In this document: in pieces, positions 25,533 to 32,170 of the stretch
How the letters are laid out: the number at the start of each line of letters is the position of its first letter
Numbering within the stretch: the first letter of the stretch is position 1
NCBI GenBank assembly: GCA_031288975.1
Contig: JAITQK010000189.1
Span: forward strand, 1 to 33,037
Length of the DNA stretch: 33,037 nucleotides
DNA from: Treponema sp.
Lineage (GTDB): Bacteria > Spirochaetota > Spirochaetia > Treponematales > Breznakiellaceae
Direction: 5' to 3'
Translations under genes and position numbers: made by a program
The notes under the pieces: model-generated
Seen by the model: only the letters and a program-made list of their open reading frames with translations
What the model was told of the DNA's origin: nothing
Databases searched by the model: none

Positions 25533-25561
25533 AGTATATTATCTTGTTCAATCTTTGTCAA
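25533..25561 (-). promoter_or_regulatory. Near-consensus sigma-70 promoter of the flaA pair
   Basis: On the minus strand, TTGACA (25561-25556), 17 bases, TATACT (25538-25533). The start codon of the first flaA is about 50 bases downstream, with AAGGAG at 25496-25491. The quality suggests strong, housekeeping-sigma expression rather than sigma-28 control of the sheath proteins. Confidence 0.85.
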
Positions 25562-25637
25562 ACCCTTACAAGCAATATTACTAAAATTATGCAAATTCCT
25601 AACGATTTTTTTTCGGGCCTTAAAAGGCCACTCATAA

Positions 25638-26555
25638 TCAAAGCGTGCTATTATGTATCACATCCTTTAAATGCTCTAAAACCTCCTTATCCGATATTCT
25701 CCCTCCTGGAAACTGAATTCCCGAGGGAATAGACCCCACCGCCTTTTTTCCATCCACCAGGGCAACCGCCCTGGCAGCCAATGCCCAGGAGGAATCGTCA
25801 AACACCACCTTGACCCCTCTCGAAGTCAAATCCGGGTCTATCCAGGAAAAAAGAACAACCGGGGTCTTGAGATTCCGCTCAAGAAAAGCTGGCGCCCGAT
25901 CAAGCATAACCACACAGGCAATAGTTTGTATATCGGAATAATCCGAGGTACTATTTACATATATAGGCTCCCCCTCAAACCCCTGTTCCCGCAAGCCTGA
26001 ACGAAAGGCATCCTTATATACTCCCCCAAGCTCCCGGTTCCGGAAAAAGAGGATCCCACCGCCCTCTGGAGTATCCTGATCCTGATTAAGGCCCTGCCCG
26101 CGGGCAATGATCGCGGCGTACTGCCCTGCCCGGTGAAAATCCGCTTCTAAGTCGGTCTCGATAAAGACCGTCCCCGCCACCTGCGGGTCCTGGTTCCGCT
26201 CCCCCAGGATAAGCACCGGAACCCCAGGGGCTTGCTCCGCGTAGCGTCCGGCCCCCTCGTAATAACGATAGGGAAAGAGCACGCAATACGGGGAAGCCGC
26301 TTTTTCTTCCACCGCGAAGGCAACCATCTCAGGTTCGGCACTATCACCGATAAATACCAGCTTCACCTGCCGGAAAAGCTTACAAGCCGTTTCAATATGT
26401 TTTACCCGGCCCCTCCTGATTCCGTAGAGCGCATTAAATGAAGCATCGGTAACAACCAGCACCGGGGCACGAAGGAAAAATAGCCCTCCGCCCAGAGCGA
26501 CTATGATCACCAGTCCCAAAATAAGGTAGCTCTTTTTGCCTCTATGGATATCCAT
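25638..26555 (-). CDS. Membrane-anchored periplasmic-binding-like protein, unknown function
   Basis: About 305 residues from ATG 26555 (MDIHRGKKSYL). An upstream TTG at 26582 is in frame but would begin inside the promoter region. One N-terminal membrane segment (YLILGLVIIVALGGGLFFL) is not followed by a lipobox. The rest looks like a two-lobed substrate-binding or LacI-type sensor fold, for example VLVVTDASFNALYG, GGGILFFRNRELGGVYKDAFRSGLREQGFEG and CVVMLDRAPAFL. No transporter genes adjoin it. I do not recognise a specific ligand. It is divergent from fba and tandem with the flaA pair, similar to a conserved treponemal neighbourhood. Confidence 0.75.
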   Translation of the reverse strand: MDIHRGKKSYLILGLVIIVALGGGLFFLRAPVLVVTDASFNALYGIRRGRVKHIETACKLFRQVKLVFIGDSAEPEMVAFAVEEKAASPYCVLFPYRYYEGAGRYAEQAPGVPVLILGERNQDPQVAGTVFIETDLEADFHRAGQYAAIIARGQGLNQDQDTPEGGGILFFRNRELGGVYKDAFRSGLREQGFEGEPIYVNSTSDYSDIQTIACVVMLDRAPAFLERNLKTPVVLFSWIDPDLTSRGVKVVFDDSSWALAARAVALVDGKKAVGSIPSGIQFPGGRISDKEVLEHLKDVIHNSTL

Positions 26556-26573
26556 AATTATACCATACCAGTA

Positions 26574-26602
26574 TAGACACAAAGAATCAAGAGAGATATA
26601 AT
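26574..26602 (+). promoter_or_regulatory. Promoter of fba
   Basis: TAGACA (26574-26579), 17 bases, TATAAT (26597-26602). The fba ATG at 26633 follows with AAGGAG at 26622-26627. One mismatch to the -35 consensus and a perfect -10 predict strong expression, as expected for a glycolytic gene. Confidence 0.8.
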
Positions 26603-26623
26603 AGAAAACATCACATTATTCAA
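26595..26623 (-). promoter_or_regulatory. Divergent promoter of the unknown periplasmic-binding-like gene
   Basis: On the minus strand, TTGAAT (26623-26618), 17 bases, TATATC (26600-26595). Its -10 overlaps the -10 of the fba promoter, so both cannot be occupied at once. The predicted leader to ATG 26555 is about 33 bases and has no good Shine-Dalgarno sequence. Confidence 0.5.
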
Positions 26624-26632
26624 GGAGTTTAT

Positions 26633-27631
26633 ATGACTAGTTATACCGAATTGGGCCTTGTCAATACCGTCGCACTGTTTAAGAAGGCGGTAAGTGGCGG
26701 CTATGCGCTGCCGGCCTACAATTTTAATAACATGGAACAGATGCAGGCCATTATCCAGGCCTGTGTCGAGACCAAATCACCGGTGATCTTACAGGTTTCT
26801 GCGGGAGCCAGGAAATATGCTAATCAGAATCTCTTGAAGAACATGGCCAAGGGCGCCGTTGAATATGCCCACGAACTGGGATGCGACATCCCCATTGTGT
26901 TGCATCTGGATCATGGGGATAGCTTTGAGCTCTGCAAGGATTGCATCGAAACAGGATTTTCCTCGGTTATGATTGATGGGTCCCACCTTTCCTTTAATGA
27001 GAACATCGCCCTGACCAAAAAGGTCTGCGAATTCGCCCATTCCCGGAAGGATTATGTTTCGGTGGAAGGAGAACTGGGGGTGCTTGCAGGGGTTGAAGAT
27101 GAGGTCTCCGCTGAAAAAAGCCATTATACCCAGCCTGAAGAGGTGCAGAAATTCCTGGATGGAACCGGAGTCGATTCTCTGGCCATTTCCATCGGCACCA
27201 GTCACGGCCGGGCCAAATTCAAGCCCGAACAGTGCACCAGGGATGCCAACGGTATCCTTATCCCCCCTCCCCTCCGTTTCGACATCCTGCAAGAAATCGA
27301 GAAAAAGATACCCGGTTTCCCCATTGTCCTCCACGGTTCCTCATCGGTCCCGGTTGAATACGTGAAGATGATTGAACAATACGGCGGAAGCCTCTCCGAT
27401 TCGGTGGGTATCCCGGAGGAGCAGCTCCGCCGGGCTGCCAAGAGCGCGGTCTGCAAGATAAATATCGACTCCGATGGCCGGCTGGCCATGACCGCCCTCA
27501 TCAGAAAGGTCTTTGCGGAAAAGCCCGATGAGTTCGACCCCCGCAAATACCTGGGACCTGCCCGGGATGAGCTGAAAAAGCTCTATGCCCACAAGAACAT
27601 CAATGTCCTCGGCTCCGCAGGCAAGGCTTAG
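26633..27631 (+). CDS. fba: Class II fructose-bisphosphate aldolase
   Basis: A protein of 332 residues, a zinc-dependent aldolase cleaving fructose 1,6-bisphosphate to dihydroxyacetone phosphate and glyceraldehyde 3-phosphate. Motifs are ALPAYNFNNMEQMQAII, the catalytic and zinc-binding VLHLDHGDSFELCKD, SVMIDGSHLSFNENI, the VEGELGVLAGVED block, LAISIGTSHGRAKF, IVLHGSSSVP and the phosphate site KINIDSDGRLAMT. The length and an insertion before KINIDSD fit the class IIB, spirochaete-like form. It is monocistronic, with its own promoter. A GC-rich hairpin element downstream may end the transcript. Confidence 0.97.
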   Translation: MTSYTELGLVNTVALFKKAVSGGYALPAYNFNNMEQMQAIIQACVETKSPVILQVSAGARKYANQNLLKNMAKGAVEYAHELGCDIPIVLHLDHGDSFELCKDCIETGFSSVMIDGSHLSFNENIALTKKVCEFAHSRKDYVSVEGELGVLAGVEDEVSAEKSHYTQPEEVQKFLDGTGVDSLAISIGTSHGRAKFKPEQCTRDANGILIPPPLRFDILQEIEKKIPGFPIVLHGSSSVPVEYVKMIEQYGGSLSDSVGIPEEQLRRAAKSAVCKINIDSDGRLAMTALIRKVFAEKPDEFDPRKYLGPARDELKKLYAHKNINVLGSAGKA

Positions 27632-27638
27632 GGCGTAC

Positions 27639-28364
27639 TCAAGTTGAACAGCCGGTAGGAACGAGCCATACGTTTTTCGGCTTCGTCTGGCCAGGGGCGC
27701 TGCCCCCGGACCCCTGCTGGGAGGCCGGGGGCCTCCCAGACCCACCATTCTTATAGAAGGAATAGATGATTGACGTTGCTAGGGGAATCATCGTTATAGA
27801 AACCAGCACAAAGCCCAGGGATGATTTTTGGACAAAGAAGGCCCAATAGGTCGTGGTTGCCATAAGGGGTAAGAGCAGCATACCCAAAAGGATGGGAATG
27901 ATCAGGAGCGGTTTTCCGTGGGAAACCGAGGTAGCCATAAGGTGTATAAAAAAGGGGATTCCCACGGCAATAGCGGTCCAAAGTAGGGGCACCAATACGA
28001 GGAGGAGGGGATCCTTCTGGGTGATCCCGTCTATTGTTCGGATTACAGCTCCCGGAATAAGCCAGAGGAGGGCAAAATTCGTAAGCTCTGCGGAATCGGT
28101 GATAAGCCGAAAGGGTATTAAAATAAGGCAAAAAATCAAAGGAACCAGCGCTGGCGCTCCGACGATATCGATACCTGCGCTTATCCACCGGGATAACTCA
28201 AAGCCTCCAGGCTCGATAAAGGCTCCCCGGAAAAACTGAACCAGGGCTGTGATGCTTCCCAAAAGGAGCGCCCAAACACCGCCGGAACCGGAACCGGCTC
28301 CTGGGGACAAGGACAACCAAAAAAGATAAAACAAAGGCATCCAGAGGATACAGAAAAGGCTCAT
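27639..28364 (-). CDS. Polytopic membrane protein, unknown function, with repeat-encoded tail
   Basis: A protein of 241 residues with about six hydrophobic segments, for example LLLVLVPLLWTAIAVGIPFFIHLM and LLIIPILLGMLLLPLMATTTY. It may belong to the broad Yip1-like group of small multi-pass proteins, but I cannot show this. The hydrophobic part ends at SIIYSFYKN. The last 35 or so residues (GGSGRPPASQQGSGGSAPGQ...) are translated from the GC-rich hairpin repeat and look foreign. The original stop may have been lost when the repeat inserted. The gene converges on fba with only 7 bases between stops. No clear promoter is visible upstream. Confidence 0.65.
   Translation of the reverse strand: MSLFCILWMPLFYLFWLSLSPGAGSGSGGVWALLLGSITALVQFFRGAFIEPGGFELSRWISAGIDIVGAPALVPLIFCLILIPFRLITDSAELTNFALLWLIPGAVIRTIDGITQKDPLLLVLVPLLWTAIAVGIPFFIHLMATSVSHGKPLLIIPILLGMLLLPLMATTTYWAFFVQKSSLGFVLVSITMIPLATSIIYSFYKNGGSGRPPASQQGSGGSAPGQTKPKNVWLVPTGCST
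27691..27745. repeat. GC-rich double-hairpin element between convergent genes
   Basis: The first hairpin is GGGGC-gct-GCCCC (27694-27706). The second is a perfect 10-base-pair stem, CTGGGAGGCC-ggg-GGCCTCCCAG (27717-27739). The composition is far more G+C-rich than the surroundings. Similar GGGGGCAGCGCCCC-type elements are scattered repeats in many bacterial genomes. It could act as a bidirectional transcription stop for fba and the converging membrane-protein gene, although no T-run follows. It overlaps the 3' end of that gene. Confidence 0.65.
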
Positions 28365-28457
28365 GCCATAATCCTACCATGCCTGGCGAAGAGGCTGCAA
28401 GATGAGGGGTGCGGGATTGCCTGGGCGGATAGCGTTGTTCAGCGTATTTTTAGTGGA

Positions 28458-28486
28458 TTGACAGGATTACACAAAGCCGATATACT
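28458..28486 (+). promoter_or_regulatory. Consensus promoter of the cbiMQO operon
   Basis: TTGACA (28458-28463), 17 bases, TATACT (28481-28486). Transcription would start near 28493, leaving a leader of almost 150 bases before the cbiM ATG. The promoter is strong in form, so control is probably exerted afterwards in the leader. Confidence 0.85.
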
Positions 28487-28489
28487 TAA

Positions 28490-28639
28490 TCTAAATTTTT
28501 AAAACCTACCGGAGTGAATTCCGGTTGTATGTCCATCATGAAGATTGGGCATGAAAGAAGCCATGAAGGCTAATGCTTGTAGTAATATAGGCAGGAGCCT
28601 TTATGGCTTTTTTATTAAAACCTTTTCAGGAGGATAATT
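28490..28639 (+). promoter_or_regulatory. Structured leader RNA of cbiMQO, candidate riboswitch
   Basis: Three hairpins are visible between the promoter and cbiM. The first is ACCGGA-gtgaat-TCCGGT (28508-28525). The second is TGTCC...GGGCA (28530-28551, one G-U pair). The third is a long terminator stem at 28558-28609. The first hairpin recalls the CCGGTGAAAATCCGG element of cobalamin riboswitches, but the CCCCGCAACUG core and a proper B12 box are not seen and the leader is short. Cobalt, nickel or cobalamin are plausible ligands given the downstream importer. A protein-binding attenuator is the alternative. The ribosome site AGGAGGA (28628-28634) lies after the terminator. Confidence 0.55.
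28558..28616 (+). terminator. Intrinsic terminator inside the cbiM leader
   Basis: The left arm AAGCCATGAAGGCT (28558-28571) pairs with AGCCTTTATGGCTT (28596-28609) over 14 base pairs with one G-U pair. The loop is 24 bases, and a T-run follows (TTTTTT through 28613, then ATT). It stands 24 bases before the cbiM start and after the promoter, so it would stop transcription before cbiM unless an alternative fold forms. Confidence 0.8.
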
Positions 28640-29650
28640 ATGCACATGGCGGATGCTTTGCTTTCACCAGCAGTAGGAGGCGTGATGACCGTGGTCAGCG
28701 CCATTGGTATCGGATATGGGGTAAAAAAAATCGCCGGCAATGCGTTTGACGAAAAGAAAATTCCCATGATGGGGGTCATGGGGGCCTTTGTATTCGCAGG
28801 GCAGATGATCAACTTTACCATCCCCGGCACCGGTTCAAGTGGCCATATCGGAGGGGGCATACTTCTTGCCGCCCTCCTCGGTCCCTACCCGGCGCTCCTG
28901 ACCCTTGCGTCGGTTCTGCTCATCCAGTGCCTGTTCTTCGCCGACGGCGGGCTTTTGGCCTATGGGTGTAACGTGTTCAATATGGGGATAAGCGCCTGTT
29001 TCTTTGCCTATCATCTCATCTTTAAACCCATCGTTACCAAGGGGATGGATAACAAGCACATCACCATTGCCTCAATAGCGGCAGTGATTATCGGGTTACA
29101 GATCGGGGCCTTCTGCGTGGTTCTGGAAACCTTGTTTTCCGGGGTTACCGAATTGCCCTTTGGCGCCTTTGTCCTTTTGATGCAGCCCATTCATCTTGCC
29201 ATTGGCCTCGTGGAAGGGATCGTTACCGCCGCAGTCCTCTGTTATGTTCACCGGGTCCGGCCTGAACTGCTGGACAGTACCGTAGAGAACACCAAGCTCC
29301 CTGCCGGGGTTCCCATGAAAAACATCCTGATCAGTTTTCTGGTACTTACCGTTATTGTCGGCGGTGTCCTTTCACTCTTCGCCTCTGCATACCCCGATGG
29401 ACTTGAGTGGTCCATGGAAGGGGTGGCAGGTACCACTGAGCTTGAGCGGGAAGGTCCAGTGTATGAGGCGGTGAATTCCGTGGTAGAGACCACCGCTTTC
29501 ATGCCCGATTATGGCTTTGCAGGGGATGAAGAAGGCGCTCCCCTGGGGACTACGGCGGCGGGAATCATCGGTAGCAGCATCACGATCCTGCTTGCCGGGG
29601 GAGTCGGGTTTGTCATCCATGCGGTACGGAAGAGAAACGCCGTCGCATGA
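28640..29650 (+). CDS. cbiM: Cobalt/nickel ECF transporter S component CbiM with PDGLE domain
   Basis: A protein of 336 residues. The start MHMADALLSPAVGG carries the conserved N-terminal Met-His that enters the metal site of CbiM/NikM substrate-binding subunits. Seven or so membrane helices follow, with GSSGHIGGGILLAALLGPYPALL and NVFNMGI as family blocks. From about residue 230 comes a second module with two membrane helices around AYPDGLEWS and MPDYGF. This is the PDGLE domain that replaces a separate CbiN/NikN subunit. It imports Co2+ or Ni2+, and sequence alone does not tell which. It overlaps cbiQ by ATGA. Confidence 0.93.
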   Translation: MHMADALLSPAVGGVMTVVSAIGIGYGVKKIAGNAFDEKKIPMMGVMGAFVFAGQMINFTIPGTGSSGHIGGGILLAALLGPYPALLTLASVLLIQCLFFADGGLLAYGCNVFNMGISACFFAYHLIFKPIVTKGMDNKHITIASIAAVIIGLQIGAFCVVLETLFSGVTELPFGAFVLLMQPIHLAIGLVEGIVTAAVLCYVHRVRPELLDSTVENTKLPAGVPMKNILISFLVLTVIVGGVLSLFASAYPDGLEWSMEGVAGTTELEREGPVYEAVNSVVETTAFMPDYGFAGDEEGAPLGTTAAGIIGSSITILLAGGVGFVIHAVRKRNAVA

Positions 29651-30450
29651 GCCTTGGAAGCGCTCTTACGGATATTGATCACTTGGAAAGACTGGCCCTG
29701 GGAATCTCACCGGTTCACCGGCTTCATCCCCGGGCCAAGCTCCTTACCACCATCGCCTATATCATAACGGTCATATCCTTCCCTTCCTGGAATGTCTCAG
29801 GGGTGGTACCGTTTCTCTTTTATCCGGCCATCCTGATGTCCCTCTCTGGCACACCCTACAAGCCCCTCTTGACCCGGCTCCTTGGGGCGCTGCCCTTTTC
29901 GCTCATGGGAGGTCTCAGCAACATCGTGCTGCTCCGGGGAACCGCCTTTTCCCTGGGTTCCTTGACCGTAAGCCTCGGCATGGTTTCCTTTGTCTCGATC
30001 ATGCTGAAAACCCTGCTCACCGTGTTTGCAGTGCTTATCCTGATTGCGACCACCTCGTTTATTGAAATCAGCCGTCAGTTAAGCGTTTTGGGAATGCCGA
30101 AAATCCTGAGCCTCCAACTGGTTATGACCTATCGGTATCTATCGGTGCTCATCGGAGAGGCTGTTTCAATGTTCACCGCCTATATATTGCGTTCAGGGGG
30201 TCAAAAAGGCATCCGCATGCAGGATATGGGCAGCTTCCTGGGACAGCTCATACTCCGCAGTTTTGACCGGGCCGAGCGGGTATACCAGGCCATGAAGTGC
30301 CGGGGCTTTGAGGGCGCCTATCGGGGAAAGGCGAGCGCCGGTTTCAGTGCTTCCGATTATGGATATACCCTTGCCCTTATTGCTCTGATGATTTTTTTCC
30401 GGTTTTTCAACCTGAGCGTGTTCGCCGGGAACTTACTACAGGGGCGATAG
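29647..30450 (+). CDS. cbiQ: Cobalt/nickel ECF transporter transmembrane subunit CbiQ
   Basis: A protein of 267 residues and the T (EcfT-type) component that couples the substrate-binding subunit to the ATPase. Hydrophobic helices at the N-terminus (TTIAYIITVISF) and middle are followed by a cytoplasmic coupling region. That region contains the paired Ala-Arg-Gly-like motifs of EcfT, here FDRAERVYQAMKCRGFEG. The opening IDHLERLALGISPVHRLHPRAKLL is typical of CbiQ. The start overlaps the cbiM stop. It is followed by 99 bases before cbiO. Confidence 0.93.
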   Translation: MSLGSALTDIDHLERLALGISPVHRLHPRAKLLTTIAYIITVISFPSWNVSGVVPFLFYPAILMSLSGTPYKPLLTRLLGALPFSLMGGLSNIVLLRGTAFSLGSLTVSLGMVSFVSIMLKTLLTVFAVLILIATTSFIEISRQLSVLGMPKILSLQLVMTYRYLSVLIGEAVSMFTAYILRSGGQKGIRMQDMGSFLGQLILRSFDRAERVYQAMKCRGFEGAYRGKASAGFSASDYGYTLALIALMIFFRFFNLSVFAGNLLQGR

Positions 30451-30492
30451 CGGGACTTTACAGAGGAATCGGGTAGGAGGTATAGTTAAAGT

Positions 30493-30543
30493 ATGATTAA
30501 TTGCAGGTGTCGGGTCTTCCATGCCGGCATGATAAAGGTATAG
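30493..30543 (+). CDS. Possible 16-residue leader peptide ahead of cbiO
   Basis: The cbiQ-cbiO gap contains an ATG at 30493 with GGAGG at 30476-30480 (12 bases away, rather far). It opens a 16-codon frame, MINCRCRVFHAGMIKV, that ends in TAG at 30541-30543. It is in the same frame as cbiO, whose TTG start lies six bases beyond the TAG. Two cysteines and a histidine in so short a peptide could bind metal, but this may be chance. Coupling of cbiO translation to this frame is a possible role. Confidence 0.25.
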   Translation: MINCRCRVFHAGMIKV

Positions 30544-30549
30544 GATTTT

Positions 30550-31251
30550 TTGCTCCATGTAACAAACCTGACCGTGACCTATAAGGGAGCCGGTGACGCA
30601 GTTGTTTTAGGGGATATAACTTTTTCCCTGCGCTTAGGGGAACGACTTGCGCTGATAGGTGCCAACGGTGCCGGGAAGTCTACCCTCCTCCTCAGTTTGA
30701 TAGGCATTATGACCCCCAAAGCGGGGGAAATCATCGCGGGAGATATTCCAGTAACCCAGGAACGCCTACGGGATCTGCGGCAGCTCGTGGGGATGGTGTT
30801 TCAAAACCCCGATGATCAGCTTTTTATGCCCACAGTGCTGGAGGACATCGCCTTTGGGCTTCGTAATTACGGCTTTGATGAAAAGACCATTGAAACACGG
30901 ATCGATGCTATACTGGGGCGTCTGGGCATTGTTCACCTTAAAAATCGCATGTCCCACCGGCTTTCAGGGGGAGAGAAACGCCTTGTTGCCCTGGCGGGGG
31001 TACTCGTAATGGAACCCTCCCTGTTGCTCATGGATGAACCCTCTTCGTTCCTCGATCCCCGCGCCCGGCGGACCCTCATCACCATCCTCGATGACCTGCC
31101 CCAGACCATGGTGATAGCCACTCATGATCTCGACCTGGCCCTTACCCTCTGCCGCCGGACCATCCTATTGAAACAGGGCCATATTTTTGCCGATGCTTCG
31201 ACCACAGAACTGTTGCATGATCCAGTTCTGCTGGAACAGTGCGGCTTATAA
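30550..31251 (+). CDS. cbiO: Cobalt/nickel ECF transporter ATP-binding subunit CbiO
   Basis: A protein of 233 residues, the ABC ATPase that powers metal import with CbiM and CbiQ. Motifs are the A-loop region LTVTYKGAG, Walker A GANGAGKST, the Q-loop VGMVFQNPDDQLF, the signature LSGGEKRLVALAGVL, Walker B LLLMDEPSSFLD and the switch His in MVIATHDLDLAL. The only workable start is TTG 30550, because a TAG closes the frame upstream. AAAGG at 30534-30538 is the likely ribosome site. At 233 residues it lacks the longer C-terminal tail of some EcfA proteins. Confidence 0.95.
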   Translation: MLHVTNLTVTYKGAGDAVVLGDITFSLRLGERLALIGANGAGKSTLLLSLIGIMTPKAGEIIAGDIPVTQERLRDLRQLVGMVFQNPDDQLFMPTVLEDIAFGLRNYGFDEKTIETRIDAILGRLGIVHLKNRMSHRLSGGEKRLVALAGVLVMEPSLLLMDEPSSFLDPRARRTLITILDDLPQTMVIATHDLDLALTLCRRTILLKQGHIFADASTTELLHDPVLLEQCGL

Positions 31252-31288
31252 TATTTTTCTTTTTTCTCATTTTTTGTCTCAATACCAC

Positions 31289-31317
31289 TTGATTAAATAA
31301 GTGCCCTTAGATACAAT
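31289..31317 (+). promoter_or_regulatory. Promoter of tRNA-Gly
   Basis: TTGATT (31289-31294), 17 bases, TACAAT (31312-31317), with the mature tRNA 5' end 10 bases downstream at 31327. The T-rich stretch between cbiO and this promoter (31252-31280) has no hairpin. Confidence 0.7.
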
Positions 31318-31326
31318 AAATAAAAA

Positions 31327-31398
31327 GCGGCTGTCGTATAACGGCTATTACCCCAGCCTTCCAAGCTGGAGACGTGGGTTCGACTCCCATCAGCCGCT
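31327..31398 (+). tRNA. tRNA-Gly, anticodon UCC
   Basis: A 72-base cloverleaf. The acceptor GCGGCTG (31327-31333) pairs with CAGCCGC. The anticodon stem is CCAGC/GCTGG with loop CTTCCAA, giving anticodon TCC (reads GGA and GGG). The T-arm contains GGTTCGACTCC. The discriminator is T, as expected for glycine. The 3' CCA is not encoded. Accessory, degenerate DNA begins just downstream, so the gene may mark an old integration boundary. Confidence 0.95.
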
Positions 31399-31448
31399 TA
31401 TGTTAATTTTTGTAACTACTCAGCACCCCTCCCCTCTGTAAAAAAAGG

Positions 31449-31477
31449 TTACATAATAAAGATGCCTATGATATAAT
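31449..31477 (+). promoter_or_regulatory. Promoter-like sequence before the IS66 fragment
   Basis: TTACAT (31449-31454), 17 bases, TATAAT (31472-31477). The ATG of the broken transposase frame at 31484 is only seven bases beyond, so any transcript would be nearly leaderless. It may be a relic of the element's own promoter. Confidence 0.4.
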
Positions 31478-31483
31478 TTTCCT

Positions 31484-31699
31484 ATGGATGGAGGAACAAT
31501 AACCATACTCAAATCGCTGGTCCCTAAATAAAGCAAGCGGGTAGTAGAGATCGAAGAAACCATACGGTTATTGAAGAACGGACACAACAGCAAGACCAGT
31601 TCCACGCCACCATCCCAGGATATAGGACGGACTAATGCCAAAAGCTTGCGTCAAAAAAGCGGAAAATCATCCGGCGGGCATAAAGGCCATACCCTCAAG
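31484..31699 (+). pseudogene. IS66-family transposase N-terminal fragment
   Basis: Reading from ATG 31484, the frame gives an N-terminal helix (TILKSLVPK, TAA stop at 31529-31531, then VVEIEETIRLLKNGHNS). The characteristic IS66 zinc-ribbon-side block follows: SKTSSTPPSQD, then KSLRQKSGKSSGGHKGHTLK. Intact IS66 TnpC proteins have NSSNSSKPPSSD followed by GRKPGGQPGHKGHTLK at the same place. The frame is cut near 31699 and joins antitoxin-like sequence. The rest of the roughly 500-residue transposase and the terminal repeats are absent, so it is dead. Confidence 0.75.
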
Positions 31700-31920
31700 A
31701 GGACATTACTTTTTATCTGGAAGAGGTCTTTAATATCGGCGATCCCGATCTTATCATCGCGGCAATCGGGGACGTATCCCGCGCCCGCGGCATGTCTAGG
31801 ATCGCCGAGGATACCAGACTGGGCCGGGAAAGCCTCTACAAGTCTTTGTCGCAGGGGGCAATCCCTCATTCACCACCGTTATGAAAGTCATGGCCTCCCT
31901 GGGCTTCGGATTGATCCCCC
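31699..31920 (+). pseudogene. Broken HI1420-family antitoxin copy (right end)
   Basis: From 31699 the frame reads EDITFYLEEVFNIGDPDLI, then IAAIGDVSRARGMSRIAEDT and GRESLYKSLSQ. The match continues in another frame (NPSFTTVMKVMASLGFGL), so one base is missing in the G-run near 31853-31859. The N-terminal 25 or so residues are lost where the IS66 fragment begins. No toxin partner precedes it. It is related to the left-end remnant and to the intact antitoxin at 32498-32800. Confidence 0.75.
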
Positions 31921-31945
31921 GGCTAGTTTGTGAGGTCCACCCCAC

Positions 31946-31982
31946 GCCGCCCACGGGTGCATGAGGGCGAGGGGAAGCCGAA
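31946..31982 (+). repeat. Direct repeat copy A, after the broken antitoxin
   Basis: A 37-base segment beginning GCCGCCCACGGGTGC and ending GGGAAGCCGAA. It recurs with a few changes at 32879-32914. Each copy lies a short way downstream of an antitoxin gene or remnant. The stretch from here to about 32160 has no other gene that I can support. Confidence 0.6.
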
Positions 31983-32170
31983 ACGTTGACGGAAGGCCGG
32001 GGAAGCCCCAAAAATAACCCCTCAAAGTGGCCCTGGCAGGGGTCATTGAACTGCTGACCATCGTCAGGCCGAAGTAGACCGGGAAGGGGCGGCTTCCCAA
32101 TAAGCCGGACAGTAGCGCAAAGTAGCTCATCAACCTCGCGAAAATTCTTGAAAAAATGGTGCCTTTTCTC

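Noticed and set aside
25610-25640. GGCCTT-AA-AAGGCC hairpin as a terminator for the unknown binding-protein-like gene
   Set aside because: On the minus strand the stem is followed by A residues rather than T residues, and the loop is too tight, so it does not fit an intrinsic terminator.
28490-28639. Calling the cbiM leader a canonical cobalamin riboswitch
   Set aside because: Only one hairpin resembles part of the cobalamin aptamer. The CCCCGCAACUG core and a clear B12 box are absent and the leader is shorter than usual.
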